A DNA stretch of 64,000 nt, taken from HGM11525 sp036307445 (lineage in GTDB: Bacteria; Bacillota; Clostridia; UBA1381). Below are positions 25,468-35,423 of this stretch, in pieces (the stretch's first letter is position 1; each line of letters opens with the position of its first letter). Below the pieces are notes generated by a model. The model was given only the letters and a program-made list of their open reading frames with translations, did not search any database and was not told the origin of the DNA. The stretch spans positions 1-64,000 of the forward strand of contig JAXJXP010000025.1 of assembly GCA_036307445.1 (NCBI GenBank). The letters are read 5' to 3'. The position numbers and the translations under genes are program-made.

Positions 25468-27297
25468 TTATTTTACTATAATAACAGAAGATGCTTCAAA
25501 TGCACCGTTTGAGTATGTGCCGTAAACGTTAATTACGTTGCCTTCCTTAACATCACGGAATTGCTTGGTGCTTCCCGCTGCGGTAATGAAGGTTGTCTTA
25601 CTATCCGTGCAATATACGTTTTCTTCATATGAGTTGCCGGTTGAGTCGGTTGTGGCAATTTTTATAAACTTATATGACGAGTTAACTGAAATAACTGTAC
25701 CGGTGAGATTACCCTCTGTTGCCTGGCTTGTTACCGTTGAAATTTTCACAACAGCTTCGCTTTCTATGGTAATAGTAACCTTATCACCAACTCTGAAATC
25801 GTAAAGTGTTCCTTCCTCGTCGTTTATTGTAATGTTTATATCCTTTGATATATCATAAATCTTTTCTTCGTTATTTACCAATACGGTAATTGTAGGATTC
25901 TGAGCAATCTTTACTTCGCGGATTGTACCGTTAACGGTTCTCTTCAATGATGTTGCAACTATTTTTGAAATAACACCGTATTCCATAGTGATTGTAACCT
26001 TGTCACCGCGGTATACTGAATTCATATCAGCTTCTGAGCCGTCCTTAAGAACATTAACCTTGGCTCCTACCAAAAGCTCCATACCATCATATACATCATC
26101 TGCATGGCTTATAACGATTGAAGGAGTTTCAGCACTGTGATTGATTGCTTCGACAGTTGCAGCTTTGATAGTTTCACTTTTGTTTGTACCAAAAATACTT
26201 TCAACCTTACCACCCGAGAGGCTAAGTATTACATAATCGCCTACGGTATAATCCCGGATAGTAACGGTTTTTCCGCTCTTTGTCAAGTCGCTGATACCGC
26301 TGATGCAAGTATATGTTTGAGAATCATTTGTTGCAGGGTTGGTTACAGTTACGTAAAGTGTACCATCAACATTTTTATAGCTGTTGTATACACCCTTTAC
26401 CTGACGGTCAGGCTCTGCTGAATTAATATCAACATACTGAATCTTATTCTCAGAAACAGTTATAATTGCACGCACACCTGATTCGATGTTCTTTGCCTGA
26501 ACCTTGTCTCCTTCAAGATAGAAAACTGTATCTTCTGTAAACGTATATGTTTTTTCGTCGCCCTTTGCATCTGCAGCGGTCAATGTCATATCTGCAGTGT
26601 TTATTGAACTGACCTTAACCTCGTCATATGATGAGTTCATAACCTCAACAGTCTTTGAAAGCATAACGGCAATTTGTGAACGCAACACCTCGGTATTAGG
26701 TGAGAAGCTACCGTCGCCTGTACCGCTCATTATGCCCTTTTCTGTTACGTAATATACATACTTTTTAGCAGCTGAGGGGATTTCTGAAACATCTGTGTAC
26801 TCAAGGTCGAGAAGAAGATTCTTTTTAGCCTCATTCTCGCCGCCCATAGCCTTTGTGATAATAGTAGTTGCTTCATAGCGGAGCATTGGCTCGTTCTTAA
26901 CATCGCCCTTCAGGAAAGCAGCAGCCTCAGCCTCGGTAAGAACACCGCGGTAGAGCATAAATGCAACGTCCTCTCTGCCGAACTTAAGACCATATGTATC
27001 AATAACATCACCGTACTGCTCGAGTGCATATTCAACGGCGGCTTTGTTAATCTCACTTCTTGAACCCATAGCACGGGCAAAAAGTGAAATGGCTTCTATC
27101 TTAGACACGGTATTACCGGGCTTGAAAGTGCCGTCTTCGTATCCGCTGATAAGACCTTTCTCTGCCATATCTTCAACGTATGGTGCTGCCCAGTTATATG
27201 CTGTTCCTTCTACATCTGAAAAAGTTGCACCCAACGCTGTCGCTGAAATGGACAATGCAGCGGTTGAGGCAATTATTCCCTTAAATAATTTCTTCAT
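25468..27297 (-). CDS. S-layer homology domain surface protein
   Basis: A 609-residue secreted protein. The signal peptide (MKKLFKGIIASTAALSISATALG) is followed by SLH repeats: a clear one at about 25-75 (FSDVEGTAYNWAAPYVEDMA ... GYEDGTFKPGNTVSK), a degenerate middle one, and another near 170-220 (YTDVSEIPSAAKKYV ... GDGSFSPNTEVLRSQ). The remaining 380 residues are beta-rich, with recurring 'YTVGDYVILSL'/'DKVTITME'-like strands. It probably binds secondary wall polymer and coats the cell. The ATG at 27297 follows GGAGGAGT; an in-frame upstream ATG lacks support. Promoter at 27335-27363. Confidence 0.88.
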   Translation of the reverse strand: MKKLFKGIIASTAALSISATALGATFSDVEGTAYNWAAPYVEDMAEKGLISGYEDGTFKPGNTVSKIEAISLFARAMGSRSEINKAAVEYALEQYGDVIDTYGLKFGREDVAFMLYRGVLTEAEAAAFLKGDVKNEPMLRYEATTIITKAMGGENEAKKNLLLDLEYTDVSEIPSAAKKYVYYVTEKGIMSGTGDGSFSPNTEVLRSQIAVMLSKTVEVMNSSYDEVKVSSINTADMTLTAADAKGDEKTYTFTEDTVFYLEGDKVQAKNIESGVRAIITVSENKIQYVDINSAEPDRQVKGVYNSYKNVDGTLYVTVTNPATNDSQTYTCISGISDLTKSGKTVTIRDYTVGDYVILSLSGGKVESIFGTNKSETIKAATVEAINHSAETPSIVISHADDVYDGMELLVGAKVNVLKDGSEADMNSVYRGDKVTITMEYGVISKIVATSLKRTVNGTIREVKIAQNPTITVLVNNEEKIYDISKDINITINDEEGTLYDFRVGDKVTITIESEAVVKISTVTSQATEGNLTGTVISVNSSYKFIKIATTDSTGNSYEENVYCTDSKTTFITAAGSTKQFRDVKEGNVINVYGTYSNGAFEASSVIIVK

Positions 27298-27334
27298 TTC
27301 TACTCCTCCAAACAAACAAGTTTATCATACACTA

Positions 27335-27363
27335 ATCATAGCATAAATAACCTTCTTATTCAA
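27335..27363 (-). promoter_or_regulatory. sigma-A promoter of the SLH gene
   Basis: Minus strand: TTGAAT at 27358-27363, a 17-base spacer, and TATGAT at 27335-27340. Confidence 0.75.
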
Positions 27364-27474
27364 TATTTGTTTTAAATTTGTAGAAATATTGTAACATTTG
27401 CACAAAGATATTCCCAATATATAGTATTTTAAACCTTAAGAAGTTTGTTTTTTTCCACTAAATACCGATATTTA

Positions 27475-28089
27475 TTACATCTCCATACGGCTTACGGAGA
27501 CTTCGTAGGCTGTTTTTTCGATATAATCATCGTCTTCGGTACGTTTTTGGTATATTCTTGACTGTATTCTGCCCCAGATTTTAAGGTTACTGCCGATGGT
27601 GATGTGCTTGCAGAAACGTGCGTTTCTGCCCCAGGTAATTATAGGAATGTAGTCCGATTTGTTGTAGGTACGGTTTACGGCTAAAAGCAGGTCGCAGATT
27701 TCACGTCCGAAAGGCGTTGTGCGGTAGACAGGCTCCTTGCAAACAAAACCGTTTAAAAATAGTGTGTTGGGATTTCCTGACTCGTCATCATCTGCATATT
27801 TTATATCACGGGCGAAAACACTTAATATAAGACGATTGGCGCCGTTGTCGGAGGCATTGTATGAACGGAACTGTCCATCGACGCAGATTTTATCGCCCTC
27901 GGAAATGTTAATATCGCCTAAGAGTCTTTCCGATGCAATAATGCGTATATGATCGCTTACGCCTGAAAGCCTCGGCACATTCAATAAAAATAGAAAAAAT
28001 GCTTCCCCGTATATTTCGTGGCTGAATTCCGGCTCATTTTCGACGGTGCCGATTAATTCAGCATGGTTGTTGCTGTCTGTAAATTCCAT
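27475..28089 (-). CDS. single-stranded DNA-binding protein with two OB folds
   Basis: A 204-residue protein with two SSB-like OB folds in tandem. The first begins NNHAELIGTVENEPEFSHE (about 8-95). The second begins NTLFLNGFVCKEPVYRTTPFG and contains CDLLLAVNRTYNKSDYIPIITWGRNA (about 108-204). Canonical SSB has one fold and an acidic tail that recruits partners; this protein has neither a DDDIPF-like tail nor a linker. It is therefore probably an auxiliary SSB, or one that may work as a dimer. It diverges from valS. Confidence 0.8.
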   Translation of the reverse strand: MEFTDSNNHAELIGTVENEPEFSHEIYGEAFFLFLLNVPRLSGVSDHIRIIASERLLGDINISEGDKICVDGQFRSYNASDNGANRLILSVFARDIKYADDDESGNPNTLFLNGFVCKEPVYRTTPFGREICDLLLAVNRTYNKSDYIPIITWGRNARFCKHITIGSNLKIWGRIQSRIYQKRTEDDDYIEKTAYEVSVSRMEM

Positions 28090-28167
28090 AGTTGTTGACC
28101 ATCCCTTCTGTTTTATGTTCTTTTTTATATCATATTCACAACAGGTGATTATTATGCCTTAAGAGGC

Positions 28168-28196
28168 TTGACAAATTGGCGGTTTGGTGGGATAAT
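28168..28196 (+). promoter_or_regulatory. sigma-A promoter of valS
   Basis: Plus strand: TTGACA at 28168-28173, a 17-base spacer, and GATAAT at 28191-28196. The leader is only about 35 bases, so no T-box fits between promoter and gene. Confidence 0.8.
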
Positions 28197-28236
28197 ATAT
28201 GTTGATATAATATAGATTGAAAGGAAATAAAGATAT

Positions 28237-30873
28237 ATGGAAGACAGCAAAAACATTGCAAAAACCTATGATCCGTCGAGCTTTGAGGACAGGCTTTATA
28301 ACCAGTGGTGCGAAAAGGGATATTTTCATGCAACACCATCTCCTGATAAGAAGCCGTACACAATAGTTATTCCTCCTCCCAATGTAACGGGACAGCTTCA
28401 TATGGGACATGCTCTGGACGAAACATTGCAGGATATTTTGATTAGATATAAGAGAATGCAGGGTTACTGTGCATTGTGGGTTCCCGGAACTGACCATGCA
28501 GGTATTGCAACTCAGATTAAGGTTGAGGAAGAGCTTCGTGTCAAAGAGGGCAAAACACGTTATGACCTCGGACGTGAGAAGTTCTTAGAGCGTGTCTGGG
28601 ACTGGAAGAAGCTATACGGTGACAGAATTATAAATCAGCTTAAGAAAATCGGCTCGTCATGCGACTGGGACAGAGAACGTTTTACTATGGACGAAGGTTG
28701 CTCAAAGGCAGTTCGCGAGGTCTTTGTAAATCTTTATAATAAAGGTCTTATCTATCAGGGCTCAAGAATTATTAACTGGTGCCCGCACTGTATTACTGCA
28801 CTTTCAGATGCTGAGGTTGAGCATGCTGAGCAGGCAGGACATTTCTGGCATATTAAATATCAGGTAAAGGGCAGCGATGAGTTTGTGATTATCGCAACAA
28901 CACGTCCGGAAACACTTTTCGGTGATACTGCAGTTGCCGTAAATCCTGAGGATGAAAGATATACACATCTTATCGGAAAAACACTTCTCCTTCCGCTTAC
29001 AGACAGAGAAATTCCGGTTATTGCCGATGAATATGTTGATAAAGAGTTCGGTACAGGCTGTGTTAAGATTACACCTGCTCACGACCCCAATGACTTTGAG
29101 GTTGGTATGCGTCATAATCTTGAGAGAATTAAGGTTATGAATGATGATGCTACTATGAACAAGTATGCGGGTAAGTATGAGGGTATGGACCGTTATGAAT
29201 GTCGTAAAGCGATGCTTGTTGATTTGGCTGAAATGGGACTTCTGGTTAAAACGGAAGACCATTCTCACAATGTAGGACAGTGCTATCGCTGCGGAACAAC
29301 TGTTGAACCGATTATTTCAAAGCAGTGGTTTGTAAAAATGAAACCTCTGGCTGAGCCGGCTATCAATGCGGTTAAAAACGGGGACACAAAATTTGTGCCT
29401 GAACGTTTTTCAAAAACTTATATGAACTGGATGGAGAATGTGTTTGACTGGTGTATTTCCCGTCAGCTATGGTGGGGGCACAGAATACCGGCATTTTACT
29501 GTCAGGATTGCGGTGAAACAATTGTTTCAAAAGAGGATATAGTTACCTGTCCCCATTGCGGTGGAAAGGTTAAGCAGGAGGAGGATGTTCTGGATACATG
29601 GTTCTCTTCAGCACTATGGCCCTTCTCAACTCTTGGTTGGCCCGAAAAGACAGAAGACCTTGACTATTTCTATCCGACCAGTACTCTTGTTACAGGCTAT
29701 GACATTATCTTCTTCTGGGTTTCAAGAATGATATTCTCCGCTTTGGAGCATACAGGAAAAGCACCATTTGAGCACGTGTTTATACACGGATTAGTTCGTG
29801 ATTCGCAAGGAAGAAAGATGAGTAAATCTCTCGGTAACGGTATTGACCCGTTGGAGATTATCAGCCAGTACGGCGCAGATGCCTTAAGGTTTACACTTGC
29901 AACCGGTAATGCACCCGGTAACGATATGCGTTTTTATATCGAGCGAGTTGAGGCAAGCCGTAACTTTGCAAATAAGATATGGAACGCATCACGTTTCACA
30001 CTTATGAACCTTGACATTACTGAAAACAAGCTGCCGGAGAACTTAAGCTTAGAGGATAAGTGGATTGTTTCAAAGTATAACAGCCTTGTAAAAGAGGTAA
30101 CTGAAAATATTGATAAATTTGAGCTTGGAATAGCAGTTTCAAAGCTTTATGACTTTATCTGGGACAGCTTCTGCGACTGGTATATCGAGCTTGTAAAGCC
30201 GAGATTGTTTGATAAAGGTAGCGAAAGTGCTACTTCTGCACAGTATGTGCTCACATATGTGCTTTCAAATACAATGAAGCTGTTGCATCCGTTTATGCCG
30301 TTTATAACCGAGGAAATATGGCAGCATCTTCCGCACGAGGGTGAAAGCATTATGATTTCGGAGTTCCCGAAATATGATGAGGCTCTTGATTTCCCTGAGG
30401 CAGAGAAGGAAATGGAGCTTATTATGTCGGCAATCGGTGCGGTAAGAAACCGTCGTGCAGAAATGAATGTACCACCGTCAAAGAAAGCAAAGCTTATAAT
30501 TGTTACTGAGAAGGCGGATATATATAAAAAGGGAGAAGTGTTCTTCAAGAAGCTCGCATCTGCAAGTGATGTAGAGGTTTCAGCTGACAGAGTAACAGTA
30601 CCTGCTAATGCTGTAAATATTGTAGTAGAGGGTGCAGAGTTGTTCCTGCCGCTTTCAGAGCTTGTCGATAAGGATAAGGAGCTTGAACGTCTTAACAAGG
30701 AAAAGAAAGACCTGGAAAGTGAAATCAAGAGAGTGGAAGGTAAGCTTTCAAATCAGGGCTTCATTGCCAAGGCACCGCAGAAGGTTGTAGATGAAGAAAG
30801 AGCAAAGGGCGAAAAATATCGTGAAATGCTCGAAAAGGTAGAAGCATCAATCAAAGCAATGGAGAATATGTAA
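28237..30873 (+). CDS. valS: valyl-tRNA synthetase
   Basis: An 878-residue class I synthetase. Visible: HMGH in PPNVTGQLHMGHALD, the editing domain with TTRPETLFGDTAVAV and GTGCVKITPAHDPND, the zinc-binding CQDCGETI ... CPHCGG, and KMSKS in GRKMSKSLGNGIDP. A C-terminal coiled coil (KDKELERLNKEKKDLESEIK) binds tRNA. It charges tRNA-Val and hydrolyses misacylated Thr. Length is typical. Confidence 0.98.
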   Translation: MEDSKNIAKTYDPSSFEDRLYNQWCEKGYFHATPSPDKKPYTIVIPPPNVTGQLHMGHALDETLQDILIRYKRMQGYCALWVPGTDHAGIATQIKVEEELRVKEGKTRYDLGREKFLERVWDWKKLYGDRIINQLKKIGSSCDWDRERFTMDEGCSKAVREVFVNLYNKGLIYQGSRIINWCPHCITALSDAEVEHAEQAGHFWHIKYQVKGSDEFVIIATTRPETLFGDTAVAVNPEDERYTHLIGKTLLLPLTDREIPVIADEYVDKEFGTGCVKITPAHDPNDFEVGMRHNLERIKVMNDDATMNKYAGKYEGMDRYECRKAMLVDLAEMGLLVKTEDHSHNVGQCYRCGTTVEPIISKQWFVKMKPLAEPAINAVKNGDTKFVPERFSKTYMNWMENVFDWCISRQLWWGHRIPAFYCQDCGETIVSKEDIVTCPHCGGKVKQEEDVLDTWFSSALWPFSTLGWPEKTEDLDYFYPTSTLVTGYDIIFFWVSRMIFSALEHTGKAPFEHVFIHGLVRDSQGRKMSKSLGNGIDPLEIISQYGADALRFTLATGNAPGNDMRFYIERVEASRNFANKIWNASRFTLMNLDITENKLPENLSLEDKWIVSKYNSLVKEVTENIDKFELGIAVSKLYDFIWDSFCDWYIELVKPRLFDKGSESATSAQYVLTYVLSNTMKLLHPFMPFITEEIWQHLPHEGESIMISEFPKYDEALDFPEAEKEMELIMSAIGAVRNRRAEMNVPPSKKAKLIIVTEKADIYKKGEVFFKKLASASDVEVSADRVTVPANAVNIVVEGAELFLPLSELVDKDKELERLNKEKKDLESEIKRVEGKLSNQGFIAKAPQKVVDEERAKGEKYREMLEKVEASIKAMENM

Positions 30874-30901
30874 TACGCATATTTTAAAGGGGATGGAGCA
30901 A

Positions 30902-32743
30902 ATGAGCGAATATCTCGATAAAATTACCTCGCCGCAGGATATAAAAAGGCTGACAGTAGGTGAGCTTGAAAAGCTTGCGGCAGAGGTCAGGGAATTTTTA
31001 ATAAACAGTGTTACCGAAACAGGTGGACACTTAGCTTCAAATTTGGGTGTGGTAGAGATTACCATTGCACTTCTTGCGGTTTTTGATATGCCGCGGGACA
31101 AGGTGGTATGGGATGTTGGACACCAGTCATATGTATATAAGCTTCTGACCGGCAGAAAGGACGGGTTTAAAACGCTTCGTACCTTTGGCGGAATGAGCGG
31201 TTTTCCTAAAACAGAGGAAAGCATATACGATTCATTCAACACAGGTCACAGTTCTACCTCCGCATCTGCTGTTCTCGGTATGGCTCGTGCCAGAGAGCTA
31301 AAAGGTGAAAAGAATAATACTATTGCAGTCTTTGGCGATGGGGCATTAACCGGTGGTATGATGTATGAGGCTATGAATGATGCCGGCAGAGGAAAGGCGA
31401 AGGTTATTTATATCCTTAATGACAATGCAATGTCCATATCCAAAAACGTGGGTGCAATATCGAAATATTTAAGAGCCTTAAGACAAAAGCCGATGTACTT
31501 TAAGTCGAAGGAGGTTGTGCTTAACTTTCTCGAAAAACTGCCTCGTGGCGGTGCAGGAATGGCTAGAGCTATAAGGAATATCAAGAGAATAATAAGGGCA
31601 ACTGTTTTGCCTACCACTTTGTTTGAGGATTTGGGCTTTGACTACTACGGGCCTATTGATGGACATGATTTTCGGTCCTTGTTCACAGCTTTTGAACAGG
31701 CTAAAGCAAATAAAAAATCGGTTTTGATACACCTTCTTACAAAAAAAGGAAAAGGTTATGCTCTGGCAGAGGGAAATCCTCAGGAATTTCACGGAATTTC
31801 TGCAAGCGGCTCGGTTAAGAAAAAGGATTTTTCGGCAGCATTTGGCGAGAGTCTGGTAGATGTTGCAGAAAAAAATGATAAGGTTGTTGCAGTAACGGCA
31901 GCAATGCCGATTGGTACGGGACTTGATTTGTTCAGAGAAAAGTTCAAGTCAAGATATTTCGATGTCGGAATAGCAGAACAGCATGCAGTAACTATGTCTG
32001 CCGGAATGGCAATATCGGGTATGGTTCCGGTTGTACCGCTCTATTCGTCATTCTTGCAAAGGGCATACGATCAGGTGTTGCACGATGTCTGTCTTCAGAA
32101 TTTGCATATGGTATTCCCGATAGACAGAGCAGGTGTAGTAGGAGCTGACGGTGAAACTCATCAGGGAATGTTTGATATATCATTCCTGTATGCAATGCCT
32201 AATATGACGATTTTGTCCCCGTCCTGCTACAAGGAGCTTGCCGAAATGCTTCGTTATGCCGTAAATGAGCATAATGGCCCGATTGCGATAAGATATCCGC
32301 GCGGAACGGAGGATGCGCAAAACCCCGTGCCGCAGTTTGAATTTGGAAAAGGATATATATTAAAGGACGGTTCTGATTTGGCAATATTTACTGCAGGCAG
32401 AATGATTAAAACTGCTGTTAAGGTTTCTGAAATACTTGCAGAAAAAGGCATAGATACAGGGATATACGTTTTGCCTACAATAAAGCCGTTAGATAGTGAG
32501 TTTATAAAAAATAATGCAATAGGCAAAAAGCTTATTCTTACAATTGAGGATGGCGTTGAAAGCGGCGGTTTTGGTATGGCAGTTTCGTCAGTACTTGGAT
32601 GTAATGATATGTCAGAAATTGTGGTAAAGGCATTCCCTGATAAGCCGGTGCCTCATGGCACTGTTTCGGAGCTTGACAGAATGTTTAAAATGGACGCGGA
32701 GAGTATTGCGCTCTTTGCAGAGGAGAAATTAAATGAGCGATAA
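30902..32743 (+). CDS. dxs: 1-deoxy-D-xylulose-5-phosphate synthase
   Basis: A 613-residue thiamine-diphosphate enzyme catalysing the first step of the non-mevalonate isoprenoid pathway (pyruvate plus glyceraldehyde 3-phosphate). Seen: GGHLASNLGVVEITIALL, DVGHQSYVYKLLTGR, the ThDP motif GDGALTGGMMYEAMNDAG ... ILNDNAMSISKNVG, and the pyrimidine-domain FDVGIAEQHAVTMSAGMA. The ATG at 30902 has AAGGGG at good spacing. The in-frame ATG at 30893 directly abuts that site and is unlikely. It overlaps tlyA by 11 bases. Confidence 0.97.
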   Translation: MSEYLDKITSPQDIKRLTVGELEKLAAEVREFLINSVTETGGHLASNLGVVEITIALLAVFDMPRDKVVWDVGHQSYVYKLLTGRKDGFKTLRTFGGMSGFPKTEESIYDSFNTGHSSTSASAVLGMARARELKGEKNNTIAVFGDGALTGGMMYEAMNDAGRGKAKVIYILNDNAMSISKNVGAISKYLRALRQKPMYFKSKEVVLNFLEKLPRGGAGMARAIRNIKRIIRATVLPTTLFEDLGFDYYGPIDGHDFRSLFTAFEQAKANKKSVLIHLLTKKGKGYALAEGNPQEFHGISASGSVKKKDFSAAFGESLVDVAEKNDKVVAVTAAMPIGTGLDLFREKFKSRYFDVGIAEQHAVTMSAGMAISGMVPVVPLYSSFLQRAYDQVLHDVCLQNLHMVFPIDRAGVVGADGETHQGMFDISFLYAMPNMTILSPSCYKELAEMLRYAVNEHNGPIAIRYPRGTEDAQNPVPQFEFGKGYILKDGSDLAIFTAGRMIKTAVKVSEILAEKGIDTGIYVLPTIKPLDSEFIKNNAIGKKLILTIEDGVESGGFGMAVSSVLGCNDMSEIVVKAFPDKPVPHGTVSELDRMFKMDAESIALFAEEKLNER

Positions 32744-33536
32744 GGTACGTCTTGATGTGCTTTTGCACGAGAGCGGTCTTTGCGAAAGCAGGGAACGGGC
32801 AAAGGCACTGATAATGGCAGGACAGGTTTATATAGATAATGTAAAATACGATAAAGCAGGTGAGCAGGTTTTAAGAACGGCGAAGCCTGAAATTCGTGGA
32901 GAAACTCTTAAGTATGTAAGCCGTGGCGGATTAAAGCTTGAAAAGGCGATGAAGGAGTTTCCTATTGACTTAAACGGCACGGTTGCTATGGATATTGGTG
33001 CGTCTACGGGCGGATTTACTGACTGTATGCTTCAAAACGGAGCAGCAAAGGTGTTTGCGGTTGATGTCGGCTATGGTCAGTTTGCGTGGAAGCTTCGCAG
33101 CGACAGTAGAGTTGTCAATATGGAAAGAACGAATATTCGTTACGTTACACCCGAGGATATTGGTGAGGAACTTGATTTTGCGTCGATTGACGTGTCTTTT
33201 ATATCGCTTGCACTCGTATTGCCTGTGGCATATAATCTGTTAAAGGACGGCGGCGGAGTAGTTGCTCTTATTAAACCGCAGTTTGAGGCAGGCAAGGGTC
33301 AGGTAGGGAAAAAGGGTGTTGTCCGTGATGCATCAATTCACAAAGAGGTTATAATCAAGGTGGTTAACATTTCCAAAGAACTAGGCTTTGGTGTACACGG
33401 TCTGTCCTTTTCGCCGGTAAAAGGTCCTGAGGGGAATATTGAATATCTGATATATTTGAAAAAGAATATTGACGGTATGGAAGTTGGGGAAGATTTGATA
33501 GAAGAAACTGTGGTTAGGTCGCATAATGAGCTTTGA
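32733..33536 (+). CDS. tlyA: TlyA family rRNA 2'-O-methyltransferase
   Basis: A 267-residue protein with an N-terminal S4 RNA-binding domain (LDVLLHESGLCESRERAKALIMAGQVYI) and an FtsJ-like methyltransferase domain: YVSRGGLKLEKAM, AMDIGASTGGFTDCMLQNGA (SAM site), DVSFISLALVLP, and LIKPQFEAGKGQVGKKGVV. TlyA methylates rRNA ribose, and loss of TlyA gives capreomycin resistance in mycobacteria. Firmicutes often place it after dxs. Confidence 0.95.
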   Translation: MSDKVRLDVLLHESGLCESRERAKALIMAGQVYIDNVKYDKAGEQVLRTAKPEIRGETLKYVSRGGLKLEKAMKEFPIDLNGTVAMDIGASTGGFTDCMLQNGAAKVFAVDVGYGQFAWKLRSDSRVVNMERTNIRYVTPEDIGEELDFASIDVSFISLALVLPVAYNLLKDGGGVVALIKPQFEAGKGQVGKKGVVRDASIHKEVIIKVVNISKELGFGVHGLSFSPVKGPEGNIEYLIYLKKNIDGMEVGEDLIEETVVRSHNEL

Positions 33537-33554
33537 TGTGGGGAGTGGAGTAAA

Positions 33555-34439
33555 TTGCGTTTGTACGATGATATTGTAATTAATGGAGAAAGAGCGGTTG
33601 CAAGGTCGTATGCTAAGATAAATCTGACTCTTGACGTGCTTGGAAAAAGACCTGACGGTTATCATGATGTTAAAATGATAATGCAGACAACCGGACTTTT
33701 TGATTTGCTGATAGTTGATAAAGAAGAGTATGGAATATCCGTTACAACAAATCTTAAATATTTACCAACGGGCGAAAAAAACATAGCATGGAAAGCCGCA
33801 ACGGTTTTTTTCGAGACTTGCAATATTAAGGGTGGTGCCAAGATACTTATACATAAAAACATCCCTGTAGCAGCAGGTCTTGCAGGCGGAAGCGGCAATG
33901 CGGCAGCGGTACTTTGTGCACTTAATAGACTGTATAACACACAGCTTACAGATGCTGAGCTTTGTGCTATGGGAGCAAAACTCGGTGCAGATGTTCCATA
34001 TTGTATATTAGGCGGAACACAGCTGGCGGAGGGGATAGGCGAGAGGCTTACAGAACTTACACCTATGCCCAAAACAACGGTACTGCTTGTAAAACCGCCA
34101 ATTAACATATCAACTGCACAGATTTATCAGGAGATTGATTCGTGCGATGATTTAAAACACCCCGATACCGATAAGGTAATAAAAGCAATTAACAAAGGTG
34201 ATATAAAAACAATTGCCGGAAATCTTTCCAACGTTATGGAAGCAGTAACCGAAAGGGAAAATCCTGTCATAACCAAAATCAAGGAAATGATGATGAGAGA
34301 AGGGGCTTTAGGCTGTGTGATGAGCGGCTCGGGTCCGACGGTTTATGGTATATTTGACGATGATATTAAAGCGAAAAATGGTGCGGACAGCTTCTATAAT
34401 CTATATAAGGAAGTTTATCTTACAAGAACATATAATTAA
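33555..34439 (+). CDS. ispE: 4-diphosphocytidyl-2-C-methyl-D-erythritol kinase
   Basis: A 294-residue GHMP kinase in the same isoprenoid pathway as dxs. Motifs: ARSYAKINLTLDVLGKRPDGYHDV, the ATP loop PVAAGLAGGSGNAAAVL, GADVPYCILGGTQLAEGIGE, and CVMSGSGPTVYGIF. The start is TTG at 33555 preceded by GGGAGTGGAG. It carries a short N-terminal extension before the first strand. It ends at a strong terminator shared with tRNA-Thr. Confidence 0.95.
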   Translation: MRLYDDIVINGERAVARSYAKINLTLDVLGKRPDGYHDVKMIMQTTGLFDLLIVDKEEYGISVTTNLKYLPTGEKNIAWKAATVFFETCNIKGGAKILIHKNIPVAAGLAGGSGNAAAVLCALNRLYNTQLTDAELCAMGAKLGADVPYCILGGTQLAEGIGERLTELTPMPKTTVLLVKPPINISTAQIYQEIDSCDDLKHPDTDKVIKAINKGDIKTIAGNLSNVMEAVTERENPVITKIKEMMMREGALGCVMSGSGPTVYGIFDDDIKAKNGADSFYNLYKEVYLTRTYN

Positions 34440-34440
34440 A

Positions 34441-34471
34441 AAAACCCCCACTCATATTGAGTGGGGGTTTT
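34441..34471. terminator. bidirectional terminator (ispE / tRNA-Thr)
   Basis: AAAACCCCCACTCA / TGAGTGGGGGTTTT is flanked by A and T runs. It serves ispE on plus and tRNA-Thr on minus. Confidence 0.88.
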
Positions 34472-34476
34472 GGTTG

Positions 34477-34552
<76 letters not shown>

Positions 34553-34566
34553 GAAACAACATTAAT

Positions 34567-34595
34567 ATTATAAAGCATAAGGCTAATTTTGTCAA
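34567..34595 (-). promoter_or_regulatory. consensus promoter of tRNA-Thr
   Basis: Minus strand: TTGACA at 34590-34595, a 17-base spacer, and TATAAT at 34567-34572. Confidence 0.85.
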
Positions 34596-34623
34596 GAGTT
34601 AATCACAGATTTTTTAAAAATAT

Positions 34624-34648
34624 AAAGGGTGCTGTTATTTAGCACCCT
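34624..34648 (-). terminator. terminator of coaX
   Basis: Minus strand: AAAGGGTGCT / AGCACCCTTT, then TATATTTTT. The 5' arm includes the last coaX codons and the stop lies in the loop. Confidence 0.75.
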
Positions 34649-35408
34649 TTTGCTTGTTATAAATTACCCACAAACCTTTTAATATAAGATCTTTATCATA
34701 AACTGCTTTGTGTGTCAGAAGGTCAGTTACCACTGCGCCGAATCCGCCTGTTGTTATGACAGATGCCTTTTCGCCAAGCTCTTTTTCTATGCGGTCAATC
34801 ATTCCGTCCATCATTGCCGCACAGCCGATTATAATTCCGCTTCGCATTGCGTGCTCTGTGCTTTTTCCGATTACTGTTTCAGGAGCCTTAAGGCTTATTC
34901 CTGGGAGCTGAGAGGCGTTTGCGGACAATGTCTGCTGAGAGAGCTTCAAGCCGGTGGTGATGATACCGCCTGCATAATGCGAATTTCTGTCAATTACAGA
35001 AATGGTAGTTGCAGTACCTAAATCAAATATAATAAGCGGTGCAGGATATTGCGACAACGCTGCGACTGCTCCGGTCAAAAGGTCGCTACCTAAAGTTTCG
35101 GGACGGTCGATATCTATTACAAGCCCGTGATTTGATTTTACATCTACAATATACGGCTCGTGTCCTACAACCATCTTGATTGCACGGGAGAGAACTCCGT
35201 CTATCGGCGGTACAACAGATGAAATTATTGCACCGTCAAAAGCAGCAATATCAATATTCTGTATCTCAAGACTGTTTTTAAGGATAACGGCATATTCTAT
35301 CTCTGTCCTGCCTCTGTCTGTGGCAATTCGGCCTTCAAAAAGGATTTTTCCGTCATCTATACAACCGAATACAATATTTGTATTTCCAACATCAAGTGCA
35401 AGTATCAT
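34635..35408 (-). CDS. coaX: type III pantothenate kinase
   Basis: A 257-residue CoaX of the ASKHA fold. Diagnostic: LALDVGNTNIVFG (phosphate loop), the GSDLLTGAVAAL segment, IIFDLGTATTISVID, and YAGGIITTGLKLSQQTLSANASQLP. It phosphorylates pantothenate as the first step of coenzyme A synthesis, and unlike CoaA is not inhibited by CoA. It directly follows an S component that probably imports pantothenate. Confidence 0.96.
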   Translation of the reverse strand: MILALDVGNTNIVFGCIDDGKILFEGRIATDRGRTEIEYAVILKNSLEIQNIDIAAFDGAIISSVVPPIDGVLSRAIKMVVGHEPYIVDVKSNHGLVIDIDRPETLGSDLLTGAVAALSQYPAPLIIFDLGTATTISVIDRNSHYAGGIITTGLKLSQQTLSANASQLPGISLKAPETVIGKSTEHAMRSGIIIGCAAMMDGMIDRIEKELGEKASVITTGGFGAVVTDLLTHKAVYDKDLILKGLWVIYNKQKGAK

Positions 35409-35423
35409 ACAGTTTACCCTCTC

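Noticed and set aside
28168..28236. T-box before valS
   Set aside because: The promoter-to-start distance leaves only about 35 bases, far too short for a T-box.
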